NCBI GenBank assembly: GCA_025362915.1
Contig: JANYEU010000335.1
Coordinates: forward strand, 1 to 14,541
Direction of reading: 5' to 3'
Length of the DNA stretch: 14,541 nucleotides
Source of the DNA: Chitinophagaceae bacterium
Lineage (GTDB): Bacteria > Bacteroidota > Bacteroidia > Chitinophagales > Chitinophagaceae
The notes under the pieces are model-generated. The model was not told the origin of the DNA. It did no database searches and saw only the letters and a list, made by a program, of their open reading frames with translations. The position numbers and the translations under genes are program-made. Position 1 is the stretch's first letter. Each line of letters begins with the position of its first letter. Below are positions 7,736 to 14,142 of this stretch, piece by piece.

Positions 7736-7768
7736 TTGCGAATCATTAAACATAGACAGCTATATTTG
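7736..7768 (+). promoter_or_regulatory. Bacteroidota-type promoter of the zinc exporter
   Basis: TTG at 7736-7738 (within TTTTG), a 22-nt spacer and TATATTTG at 7761-7768, an exact TAnnTTTG. The expected transcript start near 7775 is about 18 nt before the ATG. A purine-rich AGGAAGGGA (7782-7790) then acts as a good ribosome binding site, unusual for this phylum, and supports the start at 7793. Confidence 0.6.
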
Positions 7769-7792
7769 ATTAAATATAAATAGGAAGGGAAT

Positions 7793-8731
7793 ATGGAAAA
7801 CCATGAGGACACAACACACAAGCATCACCATGATGAGCATCATGGTCACCATCACCATGAGGTAACAAATGTAAATACTGCATTCATTATTGGTATCATC
7901 CTGAATACTGCTTTTGTGGTGGCAGAGGTGATTGTGGGCTTTTCTACTTCCTCGTTGGCACTAATCTCAGATGCTGGTCATAATGCTACAGATGTGTTCA
8001 GCCTGTTGTTATCCATGTTTGCCTTCAAGCTTTCCAAAGCTAAAGCCACCAATAAATATACGTACGGGTATAAACGTGCCACCATATTGAACTCGTTGGT
8101 AAACGCCGTTTTACTCTTGTTTGTTACTGTTGGAATAATTTGGGAAGGGATTGGTAGGTTGCAAAACCCTGTGCATATACAGGGGACAATTGTATCGGTG
8201 GTGGCGTTTGCAGGCATCTTTGTCAATGGCGTTTCTGCTTGGCTCTTCTTTAAGGACAAGGATAAAGACATTAATATGATGGGAGCTTACCTGCATTTAC
8301 TAAGTGATGCAATGGTGGCTTTTGGGGTGGTGCTATCGGGTATTGCCATTTATTATACCCATTGGTATTGGATAGACACTGTCATCAGTTTTGTGATAGC
8401 CATCATGATATTGGTAAGCACATGGCAGTTATTGACGGATAGTATCAGGCTTATACTGGATGGTGTACCCCGCAATGTGGACATAAAAAAGGTGGAGGCA
8501 TCCATACTGAAATTCAAGGAAGTGAAACAGGTTTACCACATACATGTGTGGGCTTTGAGCAGCAATGAGAACGCACTTACGGCACATGTGGTGGTTTGCA
8601 ATAATGATATTGCCCTCTTTGAGAAAACGAAACAAAAAATAAAACATACCTTACAACACCTCAATATCCATCATTCTACACTAGAGGTGGAGACCGGTTC
8701 TTTTAATGGAAAAGGGATATGTGAGGAATAA
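7793..8731 (+). CDS. Cation diffusion facilitator, zinc-type efflux transporter
   Basis: 312 aa. A His-rich cytosolic N-terminus (residues 3-23, mostly His with Asp/Glu) precedes six membrane helices (about 28-210) and a C-terminal cytosolic domain (about 225-312). The transport site is visible as H63xxxD67 in helix 2 (SDAGHNATD) and H168xxxD172 in helix 5 (HLLSD); this HxxxD pair is the zinc-selective form found in CzcD/ZitB/ZnT proteins, which exchange Zn2+ for protons across the inner membrane. The C-terminal domain holds HIHVWALSS, typical of the metal-sensing dimer interface. It is transcribed from its own promoter, divergent from the OsmC-type gene. A heptamer inverted repeat starts 5 nt after the stop and separates it from the flavoprotein gene. 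Zn is most likely; Cd or Co is possible. Confidence 0.93.
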   Translation: MENHEDTTHKHHHDEHHGHHHHEVTNVNTAFIIGIILNTAFVVAEVIVGFSTSSLALISDAGHNATDVFSLLLSMFAFKLSKAKATNKYTYGYKRATILNSLVNAVLLLFVTVGIIWEGIGRLQNPVHIQGTIVSVVAFAGIFVNGVSAWLFFKDKDKDINMMGAYLHLLSDAMVAFGVVLSGIAIYYTHWYWIDTVISFVIAIMILVSTWQLLTDSIRLILDGVPRNVDIKKVEASILKFKEVKQVYHIHVWALSSNENALTAHVVVCNNDIALFEKTKQKIKHTLQHLNIHHSTLEVETGSFNGKGICEE

Positions 8732-8736
8732 GGCAG

Positions 8737-8811
8737 AGTCAATAGTCGAAAGTCAAGAGGCACTAGATTAATCATACTTAACTCTAAACTTTCGACTTTC
8801 GACTTTCAACT
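8737..8811. repeat. Inverted repeat built from 7-bp AGTCGAA units
   Basis: Left arm AGTCAAT AGTCGAA AGTCAAG (8737-8757); right arm is the inverted form ACTTTCG ACTTTCG ACTTTCA ACT (8788-8811). The core AGTCGAAAGT (8744-8753) pairs perfectly with 8788-8797. It starts 5 nt after the zinc exporter stop and ends 11 nt before the next start. The probable role is a 3'-end hairpin or a REP-like element. Confidence 0.75.
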
Positions 8812-8822
8812 AAATAGCAACA

Positions 8823-10052
8823 TTGGAAAATAGAACATTAATAGTAATTGGTGGTGGAGCAGCAGGATTCTTCTGTGCAGTAAATGCAGCAAGAATGAAT
8901 GCCTCATTGCGGGTTATATTACTAGAAAAACAGCAGAAACTACTAAGTAAGGTAAAGGTGAGTGGGGGAGGACGATGCAATGTAACCCATGCCTGCTTTG
9001 AGATAGATGAGCTGGCTAAATACTATCCCCGTGGCGAGAAGTTTTTACGAAAGGCATTCCATTGGTTCAATATCAACCATACCATCAGCTGGTTTGAGGA
9101 GAGGGGAGTGGAACTGAAGAAAGAATCCGATGGAAGAATGTTTCCTATTACAGATGATTCGCAAACCATTATTGATTGTTTACTTAGGGAAGCCAGTAAG
9201 TATAAGGTGGAGATAATGACCGGATGCGATGTAGGCACCATTGCTAAAATAAATGATGTTTGGCAGATAGAAACCGGCAGGCAAACCTATACTGCCAATT
9301 TTGTTTGCGTTGCCGCAGGCGGATATAATACCCTTGCTAAATTCGATTGGTTGCAAAAGTTAGGGCATACCATCGAAACACCTGTTCCTTCCTTGTTTAC
9401 CTTCAATATGCCCAAGAACCCAATCATAGAATTGATGGGCGTCAGTGTGCCGAATGTACAAGTGAAACTGGCTGGTAGCAAACTGCAAACAAACGGTGCC
9501 ATTCTGATAACACATTGGGGATTGAGTGGTCCTGCCATACTTAAACTATCTGCTTGGGGTGCGCGTGAACTGGCAACGAAAGACTATAAGTTTACCGTAT
9601 TGGTGAACTGGTTGAACGATTGCAATGAGCAACAACTGCGTGAGCAATGGGGCGGGTTAAGAAATGAATTGGCTGCGCAGAAGATAGGCAACAAGAACCC
9701 TTTTGGGTTGCCGAACAGGCTATGGAATTATTTATTGATGCACTGCAAGATAAGCGAGGATGCGCGTTGGGCAGAACTTACTTCTGCCAACCAAAACAAA
9801 CTGATAACCACTCTTACTGCCCAACAGTTTGATGTAAATGGCAAAACAACCTTTAAGGAAGAGTTTGTTACTTGTGGCGGCATCAAGCTAAGTGAAATAG
9901 ATCCCAATACCATGGAAAGCAAGAAAGCACCCAATCTTTTCTTTGCCGGAGAAGTGTTGGATATTGATGGCGTAACAGGCGGCTTCAACTTTCAGAATGC
10001 ATGGACAAGTGGTTGGCTTGCCGCAAAGGCTGTAGCTTGTAGAAACTACTAA
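8823..10052 (+). CDS. YhiN/HI0933-family FAD-dependent flavoprotein (TTG start)
   Basis: 409 aa, the family's usual length (about 400). The N-terminal Rossmann FAD motif is VIGGGAAGFFCAVNAAR (8-24), followed by the family signature VSGGGRCNVTHA (46-57) and, near the C-terminus, FAGEVLDIDGVTGGFNFQNAWTSG, which closes the FAD site. The middle carries the THWGLSGPAIL motif of the inserted domain. The family is annotated variously as aminoacetone oxidase-like or BaiN-like; its physiological substrate is generally unknown. The start must be TTG at 8823: no ATG precedes the FAD motif in frame, and the next Met (residue 25) would delete it. The 3' end overlaps the convergent higA stop by 4 nt. Confidence 0.9.
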   Translation: MENRTLIVIGGGAAGFFCAVNAARMNASLRVILLEKQQKLLSKVKVSGGGRCNVTHACFEIDELAKYYPRGEKFLRKAFHWFNINHTISWFEERGVELKKESDGRMFPITDDSQTIIDCLLREASKYKVEIMTGCDVGTIAKINDVWQIETGRQTYTANFVCVAAGGYNTLAKFDWLQKLGHTIETPVPSLFTFNMPKNPIIELMGVSVPNVQVKLAGSKLQTNGAILITHWGLSGPAILKLSAWGARELATKDYKFTVLVNWLNDCNEQQLREQWGGLRNELAAQKIGNKNPFGLPNRLWNYLLMHCKISEDARWAELTSANQNKLITTLTAQQFDVNGKTTFKEEFVTCGGIKLSEIDPNTMESKKAPNLFFAGEVLDIDGVTGGFNFQNAWTSGWLAAKAVACRNY

Positions 10053-10420
10053 TGTTGTAAGGTATATTCCTTGATTAATATGTCGGCAGGAATACGCAAC
10101 AACTTACTAAATTTTCTAATCATTGTTAGCGTTAGGGGCTGTTTATAATTCAATACCTTACTTACCGTACCCTTGTCGCCATATTCGGCAGCAAGGGTTG
10201 CTTGTTTATATCCAAAATCATCCATTCTTATCTTGATAAACTCAATAGGATCTAAATCTGGCAAAGTGGACTGCTTTTCTTCGTATTCACCTATCAATAA
10301 CAAGAGCAACATCTTCTCCTTATAGTCAGGTTCATCCTTCTTCGCCATCCTTATTTCTTCGAATCGATTGTAGGCGGTATGCAGCTCTTCCTCATTTTCT
10401 ATGATTGCCCAATTTTTCAT
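10049..10420 (-). CDS. higA: HigA-type antitoxin with C-terminal HTH
   Basis: 123 aa. The N-terminal part (about 1-55) is acidic and helical and probably wraps the toxin; the C-terminal half (about 56-120) is a HTH domain of the Xre/HigA type (KIRMDDFGYKQATLAAEYGDKGTVSKVLN...LTLTMIRKFSKLLRIPADIL). It should neutralise HigB and repress the operon by binding the promoter dyad at 10768-10788. It sits 12 nt after higB on the same strand, the toxin-first order typical of higBA. Its last codon overlaps the convergent flavoprotein gene by 4 nt. The function is assigned on sequence pattern plus the pairing. Confidence 0.9.
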   Translation of the reverse strand: MKNWAIIENEEELHTAYNRFEEIRMAKKDEPDYKEKMLLLLLIGEYEEKQSTLPDLDPIEFIKIRMDDFGYKQATLAAEYGDKGTVSKVLNYKQPLTLTMIRKFSKLLRIPADILIKEYTLQH

Positions 10421-10432
10421 TCTACTACTGTT

Positions 10433-10726
10433 TTAAATTGTTTCCGGATTAATTTTATCATACGCCGAGTGAGTACCAATAAATCTGATGTGTACAAAGG
10501 CATCAGTATAATCCACTTCAGCTATCAATCTGTATTTATTATGCACTATCTCGAACCTTGCTCTGTTGTTCTTCAGCATCTTTGCCTTTGGAAAGTCCAG
10601 CAAAACATCTTGTTTCATTGTCCATTTTGCCATCAATACCACTTGTTTCCATACTGCAAGGCCTTTTCTTGCCTCTGCATGGGTTATTGCAAAACTATCT
10701 ATGGCAGTCAAATTAATCAGCTTCAT
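10433..10726 (-). CDS. higB: HigB-type mRNA interferase toxin
   Basis: 97 aa, normal for HigB of the RelE-like fold. Family signatures visible: the HAEARKGLAVWKQVVLMAKW helix region (16-35), DFPKAK and NNRARFEIVHNKYRLIAEV (52-71), and the C-terminal VHIRFIGTHSAYDKI (78-92). His85 and the basic residues around the Asn-Arg and Tyr-Arg motifs are in the places used for ribosome-dependent mRNA cleavage in the family. It cleaves mRNA when HigA is lost. It forms an operon with higA downstream. The promoter is probably the TTG-N18-TAACTTCG at 10757-10785, overlapped by a perfect dyad. Confidence 0.92.
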   Translation of the reverse strand: MKLINLTAIDSFAITHAEARKGLAVWKQVVLMAKWTMKQDVLLDFPKAKMLKNNRARFEIVHNKYRLIAEVDYTDAFVHIRFIGTHSAYDKINPETI

Positions 10727-10756
10727 ACCAATGGTTTGTTTAGCAACGATGAATGG

Positions 10757-10788
10757 CGAAGTTATGCAAGTTGGTAATTATCCAACTT
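10757..10788 (-). promoter_or_regulatory. higBA promoter with overlapping operator dyad
   Basis: On the minus strand TTG (10785-10783), an 18-nt spacer and TAACTTCG (10764-10757, one mismatch to TAnnTTTG) form a candidate promoter 31 nt before higB. A perfect 7-bp dyad, AAGTTGG-N7-CCAACTT (10768-10788), covers the -33 element and the spacer; the centre TAATTAT is itself nearly symmetric. This is where an autorepressing HigA would be expected to bind. Confidence 0.5.
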
Positions 10789-10811
10789 TTTATTTGGTTT
10801 AAGGGGGTAGT

Positions 10812-10819
10812 TAGTTTTG
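10812..10819 (+). promoter_or_regulatory. Candidate -7 element for the small membrane protein gene
   Basis: TAGTTTTG is an exact TAnnTTTG match, 39 nt before the ATG at 10859. The only nearby TTG (10794-10796) gives a 15-nt spacer, shorter than usual, so this is a weak call. Confidence 0.3.
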
Positions 10820-10858
10820 TATCTCCATGCCATGCCGCAATAAAAGCTGTATAATTGC

Positions 10859-11272
10859 ATGATGAATAACATGATAACCTATTTCTTCCCATTTGTTTTT
10901 GTTGGAATGTGGGTATTCGTTACTTTCATTATCTCAAAAATGGGTTGGGCAGATTTGGTAGCCAACTATCAGTACGATGCTCCGTTTACAGGAGAAAGGG
11001 TTGGTATTATTTCGGCTTCTATCAACGGAGCCAATTACAAAAACTCACTCGTCTTAAAATACAATCAAGAAGGCATCTATATACGACCTGTCTTATTGTT
11101 CCGTCTGTTCCATAAACCAATGTTGATTCCATGGAAAGAGATTAAAGAAGTGAGGGACAAAAAGGTTCTGTTTTATACTTATAAGGAACTGATTATCGGA
11201 CATCCTTTTGTTGCCATCATAGGCATACAGGAAACAGTTTTTAGAAAGATAGAGAGTAATATTGTGAAGTAA
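10859..11272 (+). CDS. Small membrane protein, PH-like C-terminal region, unknown
   Basis: 137 aa. A single strong membrane helix at residues about 7-26 (YFFPFVFVGMWVFVTFIISK), then a soluble part rich in beta-forming residues: ASINGANYKNSLVLKYNQEGIYIRP, LIPWKEIKEVRDK and ELIIGHPFVAIIGI. The alternation of strands with an I-PW-KEI motif resembles small Bacteroidota proteins with a PH-like or bacterial-PH fold behind one helix, but I do not recognise a named family. Met1, Met2 and Met5 are all possible starts; the first is used here. It is divergent from higBA across 132 nt and convergent with the lipoprotein gene. No functional context is visible. Confidence 0.75.
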   Translation: MMNNMITYFFPFVFVGMWVFVTFIISKMGWADLVANYQYDAPFTGERVGIISASINGANYKNSLVLKYNQEGIYIRPVLLFRLFHKPMLIPWKEIKEVRDKKVLFYTYKELIIGHPFVAIIGIQETVFRKIESNIVK

Positions 11273-11351
11273 CATAAGTCAAATGAAGTGATTCATGCGT
11301 CAGTAAATGGTTGCCAATATAATATTCTCTCTAACCTTCATTATTAGTTAT

Positions 11352-12182
11352 TTAATCTTTTATTACTTCTTCGCATAACTTTTTTAAACCTGAAAATTTT
11401 AATGCTAATAAAAAAGCTTTAAAAAGAGCTCTGTTTCTGAACATTAGTCTTTCTACCCTATTTGTTCTTTTTGTTTCATAAACCCTTTCCTTTTTATATT
11501 TTCTAGTATCTTCTATATCATGATTGCTCTTAAGATAGGTTACTTCACCCATTTCTTTTTGAATGCCTAAAACAGTTAGGTGACTTGGGTCTAATACTGT
11601 TTCAACTTCCTTTGACCTTGGTAATAAGTTCCAGTAGTCTGCATAGTTAAGTGCGTCTAGTAGCTCATTCCAATTTGTATGAGTTAATATTTTTGTAGTG
11701 GCTTCTACTACTTTAAGCTTAAAAGAATTGTCTTTTGTATTTGGTATAGGGAAGTAAACAATAGTTTCTAATTGTATAAGACTATCTAGCCTAGTTATTA
11801 TAATTACATAATAAAGATTGCAAAATGTCTCTGCATAATTGAATTGATAGCCTTCATTAATATTTAGATTTCTTAGATTTGGGATATTATTTTTCTCAAA
11901 CGTATCAATTAAAAATCTATTAGGCAATGGTTTTGCAAAATCAATAATAAGATGGTTCAAAAAAGTGGTGTCATTCAAATAGCTAGCTTTTAGTGCTTTG
12001 TATCTGTAATCATTTGAATCTAATCCATAGGAAAATGAATTGTTACTATCTCTACACATCGAGTCATTTCTATCTACGAATAGCTTTAATGCCTTATCCT
12101 TAATTGAATAATTGGTATTAGTTTGCTTACACGATAGCAATAAATAGAATGACAGAACATAAAGAACATACTTTCTTGGCAT
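11352..12182 (-). CDS. Lipoprotein of unknown function
   Basis: 276 aa. The N-terminus has basic residues, a hydrophobic run and a lipobox, LLLSC, with the acylated Cys at residue 18, so the mature protein should be anchored in the membrane, probably the outer membrane or periplasmic face. The mature part is hydrophilic, without further membrane helices; the C-terminal 70 residues are strongly basic (TRKYKKERVYETKRTNRVERLMFRNR is the core region, about 222-250). I recognise no domain. No partner gene lies on its strand: the left neighbour is convergent and the right neighbour is the 21-bp repeat array. A likely promoter lies at 12220-12250. Confidence 0.8.
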   Translation of the reverse strand: MPRKYVLYVLSFYLLLSCKQTNTNYSIKDKALKLFVDRNDSMCRDSNNSFSYGLDSNDYRYKALKASYLNDTTFLNHLIIDFAKPLPNRFLIDTFEKNNIPNLRNLNINEGYQFNYAETFCNLYYVIIITRLDSLIQLETIVYFPIPNTKDNSFKLKVVEATTKILTHTNWNELLDALNYADYWNLLPRSKEVETVLDPSHLTVLGIQKEMGEVTYLKSNHDIEDTRKYKKERVYETKRTNRVERLMFRNRALFKAFLLALKFSGLKKLCEEVIKD

Positions 12183-12219
12183 TATTGATAATTTTTCTTT
12201 CGGTGAAGTTTTCTTTTCT

Positions 12220-12250
12220 CAAATATCCCCCTTTCTCACCATACAAACAA
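12220..12250 (-). promoter_or_regulatory. Candidate promoter of the lipoprotein gene
   Basis: On the minus strand TTG (12250-12248), a 20-nt spacer and GATATTTG (12227-12220), one mismatch to TAnnTTTG. The transcript would start about 30 nt before the ATG at 12182. Confidence 0.35.
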
Positions 12251-12480
12251 CTCTTTTGCCATGCTAACTTTAATTGTTGTAGGTTGTGCTTCTAAAAATG
12301 GCATTCTGTGTTTAAAGTACCAACATATCTGTTTAACATGCGCTTCTTCGCCTTTGCAATGCTTTCCTTTTTGTCTACTTCCCGCTATTTTTTGGGCAAA
12401 TGCCATACATTATCCCGCACATCAACGCTATAATGGCTCACTTGCATGCATTAATCACTCACTTGCGCGCAGTTGAGGGC

Positions 12481-12496
12481 TTTGCCCCGGGGCAAA
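12481..12496. repeat. GC-rich perfect palindrome, copy 1
   Basis: TTTGCCCCGGGGCAAA, 16 bp, self-complementary with no loop, inside the 21-bp array. An identical copy lies exactly 189 bp (9 x 21) to the right. In the reading frame of the downstream gene both copies read FAPGQ. Confidence 0.9.
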
Positions 12497-12667
12497 ACTG
12501 TCACTTGCAAACAATTACGGTGTTAATGCACGCAATAAAGGGACTAACGCACGCACTTGAGTCATTCATGCGAACAAGAGAGCCATTAGTTTGCTGATGT
12601 TGCCCAACATTTCGTGCATTGCACCTCTTTATTCGCACATTTGAGCCATTAATACGCGCGCTAACAC

Positions 12668-12687
12668 GCTTTGCCCCGGGGCAAAGC
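12668..12687. repeat. GC-rich perfect palindrome, copy 2
   Basis: The same 16-bp core as copy 1 at 12670-12685, extended by GC on each side to a 20-bp perfect palindrome. It ends 30 bp before the start codon at 12718, so it could influence expression of that gene. Confidence 0.9.
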
Positions 12688-12717
12688 CTTCAACTTACTC
12701 ATTTATACTCAATTGTT

Positions 12718-13428
12718 ATGTCAAAGCGATTAAGAACAAAGGTTATCAAGATAAGTATCAAGAAAATTAAACGGATAAATGCCTCAAAGTTGGCCGATGC
12801 TGCGTTGTTGATGGTAATGTCCATATCGGGTAATACACTTTTGTTTAAGGGCGATCAACCATTTACCCCAAAGGAGATAAAAGCATTGATAAAGACCTTC
12901 ACCAATAAGAAAGTGGATTATAAATTGAACGGATTGGGTGTAAAATTAGATTATTTAAATGCCATGAAAGCCCTGATAGATGCCATGGTGGCATTTGCGC
13001 CTTATGTAAACGGCATTGCCAAAGGCGATAAAAAGATTTTGGCTGCCAGTACGCTGCCTACCACCGAAGTAGTGAAGGACGTGGCAAAAATGTTTAAGGA
13101 AGGGCTTACTGCAAGCGATGTAGAAGGTAAGCAGGTTAAAAGCGGACAATTATTAACCGATTGTACCCCTTTTGGCGATGGGGTAAATTATATTATGGTA
13201 TTGAGTGAGGACAAACCACTGCCCAATGATTTTTGCATTAACAGTAGCGGACAGATAGTGCAAAACGGCGGGATAATGAATAGGATATTTATAGACATAA
13301 CCGCATCTAGAAAGAAAACGGGTAATGGTTTAGTAAGGGGGAAGTCGTATTTTATTTATTACATCATGGTATTTGGCGGTGTGGTAAGTAGTATAAGTAA
13401 GGGCGTGGAGGTGTTTATTGGTTCGTAA
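12718..13428 (+). CDS. Unknown 236-aa protein behind the 21-bp array
   Basis: The start is placed at the ATG at 12718; the frame is open upstream to 12598 but that part reads through the repeat array and is probably untranslated. The N-terminus is very basic (MSKRLRTKVIKISIKKIKR). Residues about 22-110 look mainly helical (ADAALLMVMSISGN, KEIKALIKTF, YLNAMKALIDAMVAFAPYVN, AKGDKKIL); residues about 130-236 look like beta strands ending in a hydrophobic YFIYYIMVFGGVVSS stretch. This helical-then-beta layout recalls short Bacteroidota proteins in which such an N-terminal domain precedes a fibronectin III-like domain, a resemblance from memory that I cannot verify here. No signal peptide, no catalytic motif. 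Real gene by codon use and length; function unknown. Confidence 0.8.
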   Translation: MSKRLRTKVIKISIKKIKRINASKLADAALLMVMSISGNTLLFKGDQPFTPKEIKALIKTFTNKKVDYKLNGLGVKLDYLNAMKALIDAMVAFAPYVNGIAKGDKKILAASTLPTTEVVKDVAKMFKEGLTASDVEGKQVKSGQLLTDCTPFGDGVNYIMVLSEDKPLPNDFCINSSGQIVQNGGIMNRIFIDITASRKKTGNGLVRGKSYFIYYIMVFGGVVSSISKGVEVFIGS

Positions 13429-13542
13429 AATTCCTCCAAGAAAATCAATGTATGGTAAATAAATAAAGTGAAATAAATGTCCCTTTTAAAACAACTTTTA
13501 CGCACCCTACTTATTTTATAAATGAATGATGATGCAACTTAG

Positions 13543-13550
13543 TAAATTTG
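13543..13550 (+). promoter_or_regulatory. Candidate -7 element for the secreted repeat protein
   Basis: TAAATTTG is an exact TAnnTTTG, 39 nt before the ATG at 13590. No TTG lies at the expected -33 position. Confidence 0.35.
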
Positions 13551-13589
13551 GCAAAGTATTTACTATAATACAAGGATAAATATAACATA

Positions 13590-13994
13590 ATGAAGACGAC
13601 GATACTGGTAGTTGGATTCCTTTTTCTGTCCTTACATCTATTTGCACAGGATAGGGCTGAAAAGCAAAGGCTTAGGATGAATAATTCTATATTAAAGGAT
13701 AATATGAACACCATTTCAAATGTAAACTATGTTAAGAAAAAGAAGATTGAAGGAGAGCGTTCCGCCGATGTAACGATGCTGAATGGCAAGATGATGGTAG
13801 TAAGAAATGGTAAGATGAGTGTAATGAGAAGTTATGTAACTATGCGGGATGGCACAATTGTAATGGCAAATGGATTGATATTTTTGCCTCTGAATGGAGG
13901 TACAGTAATCAGGATGCAGGAAGGTGCTTATATGGATATGTATGGCAAGATAAGATACAATACCCGAACCGTAAAGATTATAAAACGATATTGA
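13590..13994 (+). CDS. Secreted Met/Gly-repeat protein, DUF6799-like
   Basis: 134 aa. A clear signal peptide, MKTTILVVGFLFLSLHLFAQ, should be cut after AQ at residue 20, giving a periplasmic or secreted protein. A Lys/Arg-rich segment (about 21-60) is followed by four or five short repeats (about 61-125) of the type M-x-[ND]-G-x-[MI]-x-[VM], such as TMLNGKMMVV, VRNGKMSVM, TMRDGTIVM, PLNGGTVIRM and YMDMYGKI. This is the pattern of the DUF6799 repeats common in Bacteroidota, whose function is unknown; the many Met might bind copper, a guess only. It stands alone, with no operon partner. Confidence 0.75.
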   Translation: MKTTILVVGFLFLSLHLFAQDRAEKQRLRMNNSILKDNMNTISNVNYVKKKKIEGERSADVTMLNGKMMVVRNGKMSVMRSYVTMRDGTIVMANGLIFLPLNGGTVIRMQEGAYMDMYGKIRYNTRTVKIIKRY

Positions 13995-14120
13995 GTTATA
14001 ATAGAAAAAACGTACCTAAATAATTAAAACTAGTTTATACCTTATAATAACTAATACCCCCTTCCATTTACGACTTTCCACTTATTACATGTAGTGAAGT
14101 TTCAATTGCTTATTTTCGCG

Positions 14121-14137
14121 TCCGCTGCTAGAGCGGA
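14121..14137 (+). promoter_or_regulatory. Small hairpin just before the metG start
   Basis: TCCGCT (14121-14126), loop GCTAG and AGCGGA (14132-14137) form a perfect 6-bp stem ending 5 nt before the ATG. The local GC content is high against very AT-rich flanks. It could modulate initiation, or be an accident. Confidence 0.35.
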
Positions 14138-14142
14138 TATAA

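Larger units (their letters stand above)
12417..12710. repeat. Degenerate array with an exact 21-bp period
   Basis: Cut every 21 bp from 12417, the sequence gives fourteen units related to a by-eye consensus of ATTAATGCGCGCA followed by CTTGAGCC. The best units (12543, 12627, 12564, 12648) match it at 14-17 of 21 positions, others at 8-13, and there is no indel across nearly 300 bp. TCACTTGC starts at 12438, 12459 and 12501 (intervals 21 and 42). Units 12480 and 12669 are replaced by the same palindrome, TTTGCCCCGGGGCAAA. The period equals seven codons and also two turns of B-DNA. In the plus frame of the next gene the units read as hydrophobic heptads of the type LIRALEP. Array limits are approximate, and a weaker trace may extend left to about 12340. 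Nothing like a transposase, promoter or RNA gene was recognised. Confidence 0.8.

Noticed and set aside
10379..10777. 132-aa plus-strand frame opposite higBA.
   Set aside because: It is the antisense shadow of two well-supported genes and has no domain features.
11251..11332. Imperfect inverted repeat AGAGAGTAATATT / AATATTCTCTCT around the end of the 10859 gene as a terminator.
   Set aside because: One arm lies inside the coding region, the loop is over 55 nt, the match has a bulge and there is no T-run.
12261..12476. 71-aa plus-strand frame starting MLTLIVVGCASKNG, which looks at first like a lipoprotein signal.
   Set aside because: The remainder is Cys/Pro-rich and improbable, it runs into the 21-bp array in a frame different from the heptad frame, and no promoter was seen.
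12417..12710. CRISPR array, because of regular repetition.
   Set aside because: There are no unique spacers or conserved repeats, the units are contiguous and degenerate, and no cas gene is nearby.
12619..12717. N-terminal extension of the 12718 gene from a TTG codon at 12619.
   Set aside because: It translates only repeat units and a palindrome; the ATG at 12718 starts the sequence that looks like a normal protein.
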